64,000 nucleotides of DNA from a bacterium. GTDB lineage: Bacteria > Bacillota > Bacilli > Lactobacillales > Streptococcaceae. Below the pieces are notes generated by a model. That model was not told the DNA's origin. It did not search any database and saw nothing but the letters and a program-made list of their open reading frames with translations. The stretch covers positions 1 through 64,000 of the forward strand of contig CAJNCW010000005.1 of NCBI GenBank assembly GCA_905221345.1, read 5' to 3'. Shown here piece by piece: positions 20,650 to 28,268 of the stretch. The first letter of the stretch is position 1. Each line of letters opens with the position of its first letter. The position numbers and the translations under genes are program-made.

Positions 20650-20762
20650 TTTATTCTCCTATCTTTGTCAATCTTGAGGAACCTTCCTCAGCGGATAAAC
20701 TGTATTTTTGTGCGTCCATTACACACAAGATACAGTTTACCAAATTTCCAACTAAAAGTAAA
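20650..20762 (-). promoter_or_regulatory. rplS promoter and L19-leader-like 5' UTR
   Basis: On the minus strand TTTACT, a 17-bp spacer and TAAACT start a leader of about 90 nt. It has an ACTGTAT...ATACAGT stem and a GAGGAAGGTTCCTC stem just before the ribosome site. Position and stems fit the L19 leader; no model was run. Confidence 0.6.
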
Positions 20763-20767
20763 GAAGT

Positions 20768-21097
20768 TTATAGCAGAATTCCTAAAAAAATCGCTAGAAA
20801 ACCGCCTATGTAAGTTAAGAGAAAATAGCTATAAAATACCTTCTTGTCACTGAATAATCTTTGCAACTCGTCATTCAAGGTTGAAAAGGTCGTCAAGCCA
20901 CCACAAAAGCCTGTCGCTAGGATGGTATAGGCTTCCTTGGACTCCACATGATTGTAGAGTAAGCCAATCAAAAAACAACCGAGAAGATTGGCAGTTAGAG
21001 TTCCTAAAGGCAATTTAGAAGCTTGATTATAGTGAGAAAAGAAATAACGCACTAGGGCTCCGAACCCGCAGGCGATTGCAAGATAAACGATTACCAT
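20768..21097 (-). CDS. crcB: Fluoride channel Fluc/CrcB (second subunit)
   Basis: This 109-residue four-helix membrane protein exports fluoride. Family motifs GFGALVRYF, LGTLTANLLGCF and ATGFCGGLTTFSTL are present. It overlaps the first crcB gene by 7 bp; in many Gram-positives two such subunits are encoded side by side and form the channel. No fluoride riboswitch was recognised nearby. Confidence 0.93.
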   Translation of the reverse strand: MVIVYLAIACGFGALVRYFFSHYNQASKLPLGTLTANLLGCFLIGLLYNHVESKEAYTILATGFCGGLTTFSTLNDELQRLFSDKKVFYSYFLLTYIGGFLAIFLGILL

Positions 21098-21465
21098 TTC
21101 TTCCTCCCTAGAACATAAGCCAAGAGTAGACCTCCACCAATGCTCAAAAATAAGTAGATGCCTAAACTAAGATAACGCCCGGTATCAAGCAGTTTCACGG
21201 CATCAAGCATTAGACTAGAAAAGGTTGTTAAACCTCCGCAAAAACCCGTCCCCAGCGCCAAAACCAAGCCTTTACTAGTTCCCTTATAGACCAGATAGCC
21301 TTTCACCAGATAAACCAAGCAGAAAATTCCCAGATAGTTGACAAGGAGGATGCCCCAAGGAAAGTCTGGACTGGCTGGTAACCAAGTGGAAACTAAGTAG
21401 CGGACAAGGCCTCCCAACATGGCAGCCAGTAAAATCCCTAGCGGATAGAATTGTTCTTTTTTCAT
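21091..21465 (-). CDS. crcB: Fluoride channel Fluc/CrcB (first subunit)
   Basis: This 124-residue Fluc channel subunit has LGGLVRYLVS, WGILLVNYLG and GTGFCGGLTTFSSL. It overlaps chorismate mutase upstream by 4 bp and the other crcB downstream by 7 bp, so the three are translationally coupled. Confidence 0.93.
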   Translation of the reverse strand: MKKEQFYPLGILLAAMLGGLVRYLVSTWLPASPDFPWGILLVNYLGIFCLVYLVKGYLVYKGTSKGLVLALGTGFCGGLTTFSSLMLDAVKLLDTGRYLSLGIYLFLSIGGGLLLAYVLGRKKW

Positions 21466-21728
21466 TTGATGTTTTGATCCTGATAAGCACGCGAACGTTT
21501 GAGAATGTCTGAAAAAGTCGCAACGATGGTCTCCTGATAGCGCTTATCTTCTACTCGATTTTTGACTTTTTCAAAAATAACTTCTTCTCTCTTAGAATCT
21601 AAGATTGGCTTACCAGATGCTTTCTTATAAGCGACAACCCCTTCAACTAAGTGCATCCGTTCTTCTAGGAGCTTGGCGATTTGGTCGTCGATTTGATCAA
21701 TTTCTTGCCGAATAATATCTAAATTCAT
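21462..21728 (-). CDS. AroQ-type chorismate mutase
   Basis: This all-helical 88-residue enzyme converts chorismate to prephenate. MNLDIIRQEIDQIDDQIAKL and LLEERMHLVEGVVAYK give the expected Arg and Lys active-site residues. A stand-alone mutase is normal in streptococci. It heads the crcB pair. Confidence 0.92.
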   Translation of the reverse strand: MNLDIIRQEIDQIDDQIAKLLEERMHLVEGVVAYKKASGKPILDSKREEVIFEKVKNRVEDKRYQETIVATFSDILKRSRAYQDQNIK

Positions 21729-21803
21729 AGTACCTCCTCCTTTATTTGAATTATTGTATCAAAAAGCCATCAAATAGGCTAGTAAAATCCCAAAATAACT
21801 AAT

Positions 21804-21835
21804 AAAAAAACGCACCGACTTATTCCAGTCAGCAC
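21804..21835 (-). terminator. Terminator after flavodoxin
   Basis: A 9-bp stem (GTGCTGACT with AGTCGGTGC, three G-U pairs) is followed by GTTTTTTT on the minus strand. Confidence 0.75.
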
Positions 21836-21845
21836 AGTTTGATTC

Positions 21846-22289
21846 TTATCCTACTTTTGCAGCTAATTCTTCTGCGAATTGTTCCAAGCGTTCGATGTCT
21901 TCTTCTTCGGCAGAAAGGTCCACTTTAACACACTCTGAACCTTTTTCTGCTCCTGTCGCTACAAAAACGCGATCAAAGTCATCAACAGCCTTACAGAATT
22001 CGTCATAGAAGGTATCTCCTGAACCGACCACTCCGTAGATTTTGCCATTCAAGTTGAGATCTGCTAGATCCTCGTAGAAGTCCATCATCTCATCTGGCAA
22101 TTCTCCATCACCGTAAGTATAGGTTGCAACAATCGCGATGTCCGCCTCCAAGAAGTCTGAAGCGTCAACAGTCGTACATTCATCCACATCGACATCTAAG
22201 CCCAAGTCACGCAATTTATCTGCTACAATATCTGCAATTTCTTCGGTATTACCGGTCATACTGGCAAATACAATTTTTGCTAATGCCAT
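21846..22289 (-). CDS. Flavodoxin
   Basis: This 147-residue FMN electron carrier has the phosphate-binding loop SMTGNTEEIAD (residues 10-20) and flavin-stacking loops around TYTYGDGELPDE and GSGDTFYDEFC. It is strongly acidic, as usual. A TGATATAAT extended -10 lies 28 bp upstream (22317-22325), back to back with the pde2 promoter. Confidence 0.95.
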   Translation of the reverse strand: MALAKIVFASMTGNTEEIADIVADKLRDLGLDVDVDECTTVDASDFLEADIAIVATYTYGDGELPDEMMDFYEDLADLNLNGKIYGVVGSGDTFYDEFCKAVDDFDRVFVATGAEKGSECVKVDLSAEEEDIERLEQFAEELAAKVG

Positions 22290-22337
22290 ATCGTCCTCCT
22301 CAATTTATCTTTCTCCATTATATCATATCTTTTTCAT

Positions 22338-22366
22338 TTTAAAAATAAAAATTCTTGTGCTACAAT
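22338..22366 (+). promoter_or_regulatory. Promoter of pde2
   Basis: TTTAAA, a 17-bp spacer and TACAAT with an upstream TGC. The start of transcription falls about 20 bp before the ATG at 22393. Confidence 0.65.
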
Positions 22367-22392
22367 GAAATGAGAAAGAATTGAGGTTATTT

Positions 22393-23328
22393 ATGGAAAT
22401 TTGCCAGCAAATTTTAGAGAAAATCAAAGAATACGATACCATTATCATTCATCGTCATATGAAACCAGATCCTGATGCCATAGGGAGTCAGGTAGGTTTA
22501 AAAGCTCTTCTCACACACCATTTCCCAGAAAAAACTATCAAAGCAGTCGGTTTTAATGAACCGACTTTGACTTGGATGGCGGAAATGGATGCTGTCCAAG
22601 ATAGTGACCACCAAGGGGCCCTTGCTATTATTTGTGATACAGCGAATCGTCCTCGTATCGATGATAAACGCTATGAACAAGCTGATTTCACCATCAAAAT
22701 CGATCACCATCCAAATGATGATATCTATGGTGACCTATCTTGGGTCGATACGAGTTCAAGCAGTGCTAGTGAGATGATTGCCCTATTTGCTCAAGAAAAT
22801 CAGCTAACTTTGTCTAGTGAAGCAGCACGACTTCTCTATGCAGGAATTGTCGGGGACACGGGGCGTTTTCTCTACCCGTCGACTAGTGCTCGTACTTTTA
22901 GAATAGCTGGCCAGCTCCGAGAAGTTGATTTTGACTTTGCTGGATTGTCTCGTCAGATGGATACCATGAGCTTCAAGATTGCAAAACTACAAGGGTATGT
23001 TTATGATCACTTAGAAGTCGATGAGAATGGAGCTGCACGCATTCTGCTTACTCAAGAAATCCTGAAAGAATATAAGGTTACGGATGCTGAAACAGCGGCG
23101 ATTGTCGGAGCACCTGGTCGAATTGATACCGTTAAGGCTTGGGCTATCTTTGTTGAGCAAGCTGACGGTCACTTCCGTGTGCGAATGCGCAGTAAAATCA
23201 CCCCTATCAATGAAATTGCCAAACGACACGACGGGGGAGGGCATCCATTAGCCAGTGGTGCCAATTCCTATAGTCTAGAAGAAAACGAAATCATCTATCA
23301 AAAGTTAAAAAACTTGCTTAAAAACTGA
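22393..23328 (+). CDS. pde2: DHH/DHHA1 phosphodiesterase Pde2 (NrnA-like)
   Basis: This cytosolic DHH-DHHA1 phosphodiesterase belongs to the group that cleaves pApA (and c-di-AMP) or nanoRNA; the pneumococcal neighbour of flavodoxin and rpmE2 is Pde2. I chose ATG 22393 (311 residues) because GAGG lies 6 nt before it; a TTG at 22381 is the alternative. Metal motifs are HRHMKPDPDAIGS, CDTAN and DHHPND (the DHH triad), with GDTGRF further on. The C-terminal DHHA1 motif is GGGHPLASG. Confidence 0.93.
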   Translation: MEICQQILEKIKEYDTIIIHRHMKPDPDAIGSQVGLKALLTHHFPEKTIKAVGFNEPTLTWMAEMDAVQDSDHQGALAIICDTANRPRIDDKRYEQADFTIKIDHHPNDDIYGDLSWVDTSSSSASEMIALFAQENQLTLSSEAARLLYAGIVGDTGRFLYPSTSARTFRIAGQLREVDFDFAGLSRQMDTMSFKIAKLQGYVYDHLEVDENGAARILLTQEILKEYKVTDAETAAIVGAPGRIDTVKAWAIFVEQADGHFRVRMRSKITPINEIAKRHDGGGHPLASGANSYSLEENEIIYQKLKNLLKN

Positions 23329-23336
23329 TAAAATAC

Positions 23337-23365
23337 TTGCCAAACTTTTCAGAATCTGATAGACT
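23337..23365 (+). promoter_or_regulatory. Promoter of rpmE2
   Basis: TTGCCA, a 17-bp spacer and TAGACT with an upstream TGA. It starts just past the pde2 stop and lies about 60 bp before rpmE2. Confidence 0.8.
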
Positions 23366-23423
23366 AGTAAGGTAACAATCTATGGCTCGCAAAGAGACCA
23401 TGGCAGAAAGGAAATATTGCAAA

Positions 23424-23666
23424 ATGAAAAAAGATATCCATCCAGAATATCGCCCAGTTGTCTTCATGGACACAACTACTGGTTACAAATTCCTTAGCGG
23501 TTCAACTAAACGCTCTAACGAAACTGTTGAGTTCGAAGGCGAAACTTACCCATTGATCCGTGTGGAAATTTCATCAGACTCACACCCATTCTACACTGGA
23601 CGTCAAAAGTTCACTCAAGCAGATGGACGTGTGGATCGTTTCAACAAAAAATACGGTCTCAAATAA
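23424..23666 (+). CDS. rpmE2: Ribosomal protein L31 type B (bL31)
   Basis: This 80-residue 50S protein starts [21 protein letters not shown] reject the upstream in-frame ATGs as leader. It lacks the Cys ligands of zinc-type L31, hence type B, which takes over under zinc shortage. Its last codons and stop lie inside the left attachment core of the mobile element. The reading frame stays intact but its native terminator has been moved to 30436. Confidence 0.96.
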   Translation: MKKDIHPEYRPVVFMDTTTGYKFLSGSTKRSNETVEFEGETYPLIRVEISSDSHPFYTGRQKFTQADGRVDRFNKKYGLK

Positions 23667-23669
23667 TCA
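23648..23669 (+). repeat. attL core (22 bp)
   Basis: AAAATACGGTCTCAAATAAT followed by CA, covering the last codons and stop of rpmE2. It is identical to the copy at 30413-30434. Confidence 0.92.
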
Positions 23670-23699
23670 ACCGCATTTATTGCTTAAAAACGTTGATAC

Positions 23700-23735
23700 A
23701 AAGCCTTTTCCAAGAAGTTGGAATTGGCTTTTTTT
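23700..23735 (+). terminator. Element-supplied terminator behind rpmE2
   Basis: AAAGCC/GGCTTT and TTCCAA/TTGGAA stems around a GAAG loop are followed by a T run. It replaces the native rpmE2 terminator displaced to 30436 and may also stop integrase transcripts. Confidence 0.8.
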
Positions 23736-23736
23736 G

Positions 23737-23766
23737 TTTTTAGTACCGTTTTTGGTACCGTCTTGG
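23737..23766 (+). repeat. Left arm repeat (two TTTTTRGTACC motifs)
   Basis: Two tandem copies of TTTTT[A/G]GTACC followed by GTCTTGG lie between the integrase stop and attL. The block is nearly identical to 30288-30316, in the same orientation. A likely integrase arm-binding site. Confidence 0.65.
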
Positions 23767-23770
23767 AAAA

Positions 23771-24928
23771 CTAACCTTTTGCACTATCCAGATAATCTAC
23801 AAATTTTGTGATAGCTTTCTTCTCTCCTGCTACTGTAGAATGGCTATAAGTATCCAAGGTCATCTGACTACTTGCATGCCCTAACCTTTTGGCCGCATTG
23901 ACAGGGTCAACCCCTACTTCAATCATCAAGGTAGCATGAGTATGTCTGAATCCATGAGGAGTTATCTTCTTCAAGTCATGTTTCCTAATAATGCGCTTTA
24001 GAACACTATTGATATAGTCCTGATATAAAGGCTCTATCTTTCCATCTCGGCCAACAAACGTAAACATGTAATCACTATCAATCAATGGGGTAACTGACAG
24101 TTGCCCCTTTTCTTTTCTGCTCTTTTGTTTCCACTCTTTCAAAATCGAGACTGTCTCAGTATCTAAAGGAATTTGCCGTATTGAAAACTTGTTTTTGGTG
24201 CTTTTCTCAACGGCTTTCCCCTTGATTCTACCTAGGTTTTTGCTGATAGAAAGTAATTGATTGTCAAAATCGATGTCAGACCACCTCAAAGAATACAGCT
24301 CCCCTTTCCTTAAACCACTATAGGCCAACAAACGAAATAAGGCATAGTTTTTATAAGGCTCTTCTGCCTTAATAATGGCTAAAAACTCATGCAACTCCTC
24401 AACGCTAAAGAAGTTATCTGACTTCTTCCGCTCTCTTTTTGGGAGTATCACTTGTTTCATTGGGTTGTCTGTAATCAATTTCATTTTCAAAGCAAAATCA
24501 AACACTTGACTAGTGTAAGATTTGACCTGTTTGATATTCCTAAAAGTCTGACCTTTTTCGGTAATAAAGTCCTGACATTGCCAAGGAGTAATTTTGGAAA
24601 TTTTCACCTTTCCAAGAACTGGCAAGATATGAATTCTAAACAAATCATCTGTACGGACGCTTGTCGTCCTCTCTACTGTGTTTTGATAAGTTTTGAACCA
24701 TTCCTCAAAAACTTCATCAAAACGTCTCTCAGAGACTCTCAGAAGTTCTGAGAGGTCTCCTGACGCTTTTTTGTGGTAAATCATAGCTTCATACTGTCTA
24801 GCTTCTCTACGGCTCTTAAAACCGCCTTTAAAGAAGTCTTTACGTTTGCCATCAATCACCCTGTAGATTCTGACCTTATAAAGATACCCTGATTTAGACT
24901 TTTTAGCTTTATATTTAATAATAGACAT
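23771..24928 (-). CDS. int: Tyrosine recombinase / integrase
   Basis: This site-specific integrase of 385 residues has an N-terminal AP2-like arm-binding part (about 1-60), a SAM-like core-binding domain (about 65-165) and a catalytic domain. The catalytic set is R207 (GLRKGE), H325-x2-R328 (HGFRHTH), H351 (LGHASS) and Y361 (LDTYSH). It lies next to attL and reads toward it. The ribosome site AAAGGAG is 8 nt before the ATG. A 31-bp repeat shared with the right end sits just upstream and may control its expression. Confidence 0.96.
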   Translation of the reverse strand: MSIIKYKAKKSKSGYLYKVRIYRVIDGKRKDFFKGGFKSRREARQYEAMIYHKKASGDLSELLRVSERRFDEVFEEWFKTYQNTVERTTSVRTDDLFRIHILPVLGKVKISKITPWQCQDFITEKGQTFRNIKQVKSYTSQVFDFALKMKLITDNPMKQVILPKRERKKSDNFFSVEELHEFLAIIKAEEPYKNYALFRLLAYSGLRKGELYSLRWSDIDFDNQLLSISKNLGRIKGKAVEKSTKNKFSIRQIPLDTETVSILKEWKQKSRKEKGQLSVTPLIDSDYMFTFVGRDGKIEPLYQDYINSVLKRIIRKHDLKKITPHGFRHTHATLMIEVGVDPVNAAKRLGHASSQMTLDTYSHSTVAGEKKAITKFVDYLDSAKG

Positions 24929-24948
24929 TCTAATTTCTCCTTTATTTT

Positions 24949-24979
24949 TTAAGGTTTCGGGGCTTATAAAATAAAGAAA
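24949..24979 (+). repeat. 31-bp repeat, copy 1
   Basis: It begins TTAAGGTTTCGGGGCTTATA and ends AAATAAAGAAA, between int and the repressor gene. The inverted copy at 30257-30287 matches 30 of 31 bases; a partial direct copy is at 25674-25698. Confidence 0.85.
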
Positions 24980-24992
24980 TCATGATTGTCAG

Positions 24993-25562
24993 TTATTTCT
25001 TACTCTTTTTCTCCTCTTGCAGTCTCTTGTATTCGTCAGAATTTATCCATGCCTCCCAAACATAATGATAAGGAGAGTCTTCTGCACCTGATTTGTTAAT
25101 CAGGAATGGAATAAGGCCTTGTTTCTCGTCAGCTATAAATTCCTTAACAGCTTTAACCAAAACAGGGTTAAAGCCTTTTTTACTTGCTAGAAAATCAATG
25201 TAGTCAGACAATGCCTCTGACTGATTGAGTTCTTTAAGTATAATGGCAAGTTCATCACCAAATGGAGTCCATTTAGTAATTTTATGCTCTATACTCGTAC
25301 CTTTTGTCAACACTTTATAGAAATCTTTGAGCATTTCTTTAGGTGCTCCTGGATCTTTTAATACAGGATTATCATCAAGACCTAGTAAGTAAGGTACGGA
25401 CACTCCAAAGTATCCTGCAAGAATTTTTGCATTTTCTATACTAAGATTTGTTTTTCCATTTTCATATTTCCCGTATTGAGACTGGTTAGTATTCAAAACT
25501 TTTGCTAAGTCAGCTTGAGTCAATCCTTTTTCTTTTCTTAAAACTTTTAGTCTATCGCTCAT
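24993..25562 (-). CDS. XRE-family repressor
   Basis: This is the probable master repressor of the element. I chose ATG 25562 (189 residues, MSDRLKVLRKEKGLTQADLA) because AGAAAGGA lies just before it; earlier in-frame codons fall in the operator region. The HTH occupies about residues 5-60 (LTQADLAKVLNTNQSQYGKY). The C-terminal ~120 residues are helical and unassigned, perhaps dimerization. It is divergent from the excisionase-like gene across 147 bp with three matching operators. Confidence 0.9.
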   Translation of the reverse strand: MSDRLKVLRKEKGLTQADLAKVLNTNQSQYGKYENGKTNLSIENAKILAGYFGVSVPYLLGLDDNPVLKDPGAPKEMLKDFYKVLTKGTSIEHKITKWTPFGDELAIILKELNQSEALSDYIDFLASKKGFNPVLVKAVKEFIADEKQGLIPFLINKSGAEDSPYHYVWEAWINSDEYKRLQEEKKSKK

Positions 25563-25592
25563 TTTTTTCCTTTCTGGCATTTTATATTTAAA

Positions 25593-25674
25593 ATTATAAC
25601 ACAAATAATTAAAAAATAACTTTTTTCTTGACATAAGTTATTTTTTAACTTAAAATAATAGTTATAAAATAACT
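25593..25674. promoter_or_regulatory. Divergent promoters with three repressor operators
   Basis: Three dyads share AGTTA-N5-TAACT: 25660-25674 and 25636-25650 are perfect, and 25607-25621 is AATTA-N5-TAACT. The middle one fills the spacer of a consensus rightward promoter (TTGACA 25628-25633, 17 bp, TAAAAT 25651-25656). The third overlaps the leftward promoter region (TGTTATAAT on the minus strand, 25593-25601). The layout predicts repression in both directions. Confidence 0.8.
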
Positions 25675-25698
25675 TTCGGGGTTTATAAAATTAAGAAA
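25674..25698 (+). repeat. 31-bp repeat, partial copy 2
   Basis: TTTCGGGGTTTATAAAATTA followed by AGAAA matches 23 of 25 bases of copy 1. It sits in the leader of the HTH gene. Confidence 0.75.
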
Positions 25699-25709
25699 GG
25701 GGTCAGAAT

Positions 25710-25988
25710 ATGACAGAAAACTTTACCATCCACCTCCCAAAAGCAACAGAAAAGAAGTTGCTTGCTCGTTACGATACCATGCTTCAGAAAGCTATCGAAA
25801 AAGCTTTTGAAGATCAGGAACTTTATAAACCTATGCTACGAATGTCAGGTTTATGCCGCTGGCTTGATGTATCCACTACTACCGTTATCAAATGGCAACG
25901 TGAAGGCATGCCCCACATGGTCATTGACGGAGTGACCTTGTACGATAAACATAAAGTCTCTAAATGGCTACAACAATATGAAAGATAG
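25710..25988 (+). CDS. HTH protein, excisionase-like
   Basis: This 92-residue protein has a MerR/excisionase-type HTH in its second half (LDVSTTTVIKWQREGMPHMV, then YDKHKVSKWLQQYER). It is the first gene rightward from the repressor, the usual place for a directionality factor. Ribosome site AGAAAGGGG. The function is inferred from fold and place. Confidence 0.7.
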   Translation: MTENFTIHLPKATEKKLLARYDTMLQKAIEKAFEDQELYKPMLRMSGLCRWLDVSTTTVIKWQREGMPHMVIDGVTLYDKHKVSKWLQQYER

Positions 25989-25996
25989 GAAATACT

Positions 25997-26329
25997 ATGA
26001 CTTACATTTTTGAAGATAATTGTTACTATATCCCTAAAATCCTCTTTCAAGACGCTTATTACCAAGATTTGAGTATCGATGCTATAGTAGTTTATACAAT
26101 CCTGAAAGATAAACAAAAGGAGGTTACAAGTAAAGGATGGATTGACTCTGAAGGCAATATTTATCTGGCCTATCGTTTGTCTGAAATGCAAAAGATGTTC
26201 GGTGTAGGAAAAAAGAAAATGATTAATATCCTACGTATGTTGGAGGAGCACAATCTGATTGAACGAGAAAGAGAAGGTGTATTCTACGGATACAGCTTGC
26301 CTTATCGGATGTATATCAACGAAATATGA
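25997..26329 (+). CDS. RepA_N-like domain protein (short)
   Basis: This 110-residue protein resembles the N-terminal domain of RepA_N plasmid initiators: a start IPKILFQDAYYQDLSIDAIV, GWIDSEGNIYLAYRLSEMQ, and a winged HTH ending LEEHNLIEREREG. Full RepA_N initiators are three times longer, so this is either a truncated initiator or a stand-alone DNA-binding protein. It starts 8 bp after the HTH gene. Confidence 0.65.
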   Translation: MTYIFEDNCYYIPKILFQDAYYQDLSIDAIVVYTILKDKQKEVTSKGWIDSEGNIYLAYRLSEMQKMFGVGKKKMINILRMLEEHNLIEREREGVFYGYSLPYRMYINEI

Positions 26330-26339
26330 GGTGATAAAA

Positions 26340-26981
26340 ATGATAAAAATATTCTTTGGCAATGATCCTGGTATTCGAGCACAGTTAACCCAGCAGCTAA
26401 CTTCCTACTCTATTAATTTTCAAAGTTATGAAGAGGAACAACTTACTGAACAAGTCTTTCTGGAAATGTTGAAACAGACAAGTGATTTCTTTGATTTGCT
26501 AAATCCTAATCTAGTACACTACAAACTGGATAATCGACTTAGTCTCAAGCAATTTATCCATCGAATTTTATCTGATAAGGATAAATATTTAAGACTACCA
26601 ATTGCAATTGTAAATGACCGAGTTTACTCTGGAGTATCAGTAGAAGATGTTCGCATGTTTATTCCTAAAGAACGTAGAAAAATTGAAAGACAGTATCTCT
26701 TCAAAAAGTTTGAGGAATTGGAGGCAGGGACCCTCTTCTGGAGAAACTTTGACTCATTTAGGAAACAGTCAGAATTACGTTGGTTTGAACTGTATGATTT
26801 ATTATTTGCTGATGAATCTGACGATTTAGGAGAAATCAAAAAAGCTAAAGACCGATTCTTTACATACAAGAATAACAAGCAAATTCCTCCTGAAGATATC
26901 ATCGAAAAGATCCAAAAAATATTTTTGATTGAGAGAGTTGATTTTTTCAAAAAAACTATTTCAAGTTTGCAAAACATTTAA
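26340..26981 (+). CDS. Spx/ArsC-fold protein without CXXC
   Basis: I chose ATG 26340 (213 residues, MIKIFFGNDPGIRAQLTQQL). The first ~120 residues follow the Spx pattern: beta-alpha start, FFDLLNP in the place of the variable loop, and RLPIAIVNDRVYSGVSVEDV with IPKERR matching the RRPI...G...D.RRFLP block of Spx. The redox CXXC is replaced by NDPG. A ~90-residue charged helical tail follows. It may bind RNA polymerase alpha as Spx does; this is inference. The ribosome site TGAGGTG overlaps the end of the upstream gene. Confidence 0.6.
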   Translation: MIKIFFGNDPGIRAQLTQQLTSYSINFQSYEEEQLTEQVFLEMLKQTSDFFDLLNPNLVHYKLDNRLSLKQFIHRILSDKDKYLRLPIAIVNDRVYSGVSVEDVRMFIPKERRKIERQYLFKKFEELEAGTLFWRNFDSFRKQSELRWFELYDLLFADESDDLGEIKKAKDRFFTYKNNKQIPPEDIIEKIQKIFLIERVDFFKKTISSLQNI

Positions 26982-27273
26982 TCTTAAAATAATTATGAAA
27001 ACAACTATGAAAATATTTTGAAAACGAGATTTTAAGACTAAATTTTTGAGCTTTCTCAAAATTTATAACGCGGGCCCCTCTAACAGCCCGCTATGTGCAC
27101 ATCTGATGTGCATTTACTACACCCGTTTTTTGGCAAGTTTGACCGTAGCAAAATGAAAATGGTCCGACGAAGTCGGCTTGGGGTTGCTCCCCCAAGAATG
27201 TCATTTTACGTAGGTCTTTGCGCAGACAAAAAAGAGGCGCCGACAGGCGACCTCTAAAAGAAAGGAGGTTTGT
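26982..27273. other. Structured gap upstream of rep
   Basis: No gene is seen in these ~290 bp. They hold GCGGGC/GCCCGC (27070-27091), TGCACATC/GATGTGCA (27096-27112), CCGAC/GTCGG near 27163-27175, CTTGGGG/CCCCCAAG near 27176-27196, and GAGGCGCC/GGCGACCTC with a T run on the minus strand near 27231-27254. The row could include a replication origin, a leftward terminator and rep control. Confidence 0.5.
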
Positions 27274-28119
27274 TTGGAATTAAAAGTTAGCTTGGACAAC
27301 ATCACTATTACCGCTTATATCAAACCTATCAAACTCCTTGATCTCAAAAGTTTGATAGAAAATCATACAGCCATTATCCTCCAGACTGCTATGACTGATA
27401 TGTTTAGAGCAATCACTCGGGACGGAAGTCACGTTAGACTCCTCCTAGACTACGACAAATTAAAAGGACAAGCCTTTAATGCTCGCCCTTTCAGGATAGA
27501 GTTTAACCCCAATAAACTCCGTCAAGTTGATATTAATATCTTAGATACAATTATACCATATCTTGAAGATATTGCAATCTCTCGAGTTGATTTAGCTTTT
27601 GATATATTTGAAGTTGATTGTAGTGAGTTTATTCTTGAAAAGAAAGGCCGCCCTACTGCTACCAAAGAATGGAGAGACCAGAATGGAAAACTAGAAACTA
27701 AATATCTAGGCGCCTCCAGGTCAGAAAAGCAAGTCAGACTCTATAACAAAAAAGTTGAACAATTAGAAAATGGCTCTGAGGAAGACAAGAAATTTGCCCA
27801 GCAGTTCCAGCATTGGTGGCGTTTAGAATTTCAGCTACGGAGTCGCTCTGTCGAAGAAATATTTGAGGTCATTGACTCTGTTATCTTTAAACCTTTTGTG
27901 TTTGATGATTTGCCAATTGAAACTCAAATATATTTAGTTGCATATACACGTAATAAAAATGTTTGGCAAAAATTACATAGAAACACAAGAACTAAATATA
28001 AAAAGATTTTAGAAACCTATCAAACATCTGATACTGACTATCTGCAGTTGATGAAAGATTTATTAAAACATGAACGACCAGTATTAGAAAAACAGCTTGC
28101 TTATTATGGGGGGCGTTAG
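27274..28119 (+). CDS. rep: Rolling-circle replication initiator (Rep_trans family)
   Basis: This 281-residue relaxase-like initiator has AISRVDLAFDIFE (about 101-113), the segment YLGASRSEKQVRLYNKKVEQ with the likely catalytic Y157, and WWRLEFQLRSRS. These fit the Rep_trans group of pT181-type plasmids and rolling-circle ICEs/IMEs. The start is TTG 27274 with AAAGGAGG 5 nt before it; no suitable ATG is near. It would nick an origin near itself and replicate the excised circle. Confidence 0.88.
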   Translation: MELKVSLDNITITAYIKPIKLLDLKSLIENHTAIILQTAMTDMFRAITRDGSHVRLLLDYDKLKGQAFNARPFRIEFNPNKLRQVDINILDTIIPYLEDIAISRVDLAFDIFEVDCSEFILEKKGRPTATKEWRDQNGKLETKYLGASRSEKQVRLYNKKVEQLENGSEEDKKFAQQFQHWWRLEFQLRSRSVEEIFEVIDSVIFKPFVFDDLPIETQIYLVAYTRNKNVWQKLHRNTRTKYKKILETYQTSDTDYLQLMKDLLKHERPVLEKQLAYYGGR

Positions 28120-28237
28120 GCATTCCAAAGAATGCCTTTCGCTCCTCGGAGCGAAACAAAAAGAGAAGTTTGTGGCTCGAACTTCTCTTTTCATCGGACT
28201 GTTTCGACAGTCCGATTGCTCTCTTTCGAGAGAGCAA
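28118..28237. repeat. Array of five adjacent hairpins
   Basis: Five perfect stems follow one another: AGGCATTC (28118-28137), TTTCGCTC (28137-28156), AAGAGAAGTT (28160-28190), ATCGGACTGT with a TTCG loop (28193-28216) and TTGCTCTCT with a TTCG loop (28216-28237). The first overlaps the rep stop. Further weaker pairs (GTGTGGC/GCCACAC and CTCGGC/GCCGAG, about 28345-28386) lie before the relaxase gene. The function is unknown. Confidence 0.85.
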
Positions 28238-28268
28238 AACCGTCGGAGACCGCACACTTTCCGGAGGC

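Noticed and set aside
20768..21845. Fluoride riboswitch for the crcB pair
   Set aside because: I looked upstream of chorismate mutase and crcB and saw no recognisable fluoride aptamer pattern; the genes overlap as an operon with the mutase.
28118..28237. CRISPR array
   Set aside because: The hairpins are adjacent but differ in sequence; there is no constant direct repeat with unique spacers and no cas gene nearby.
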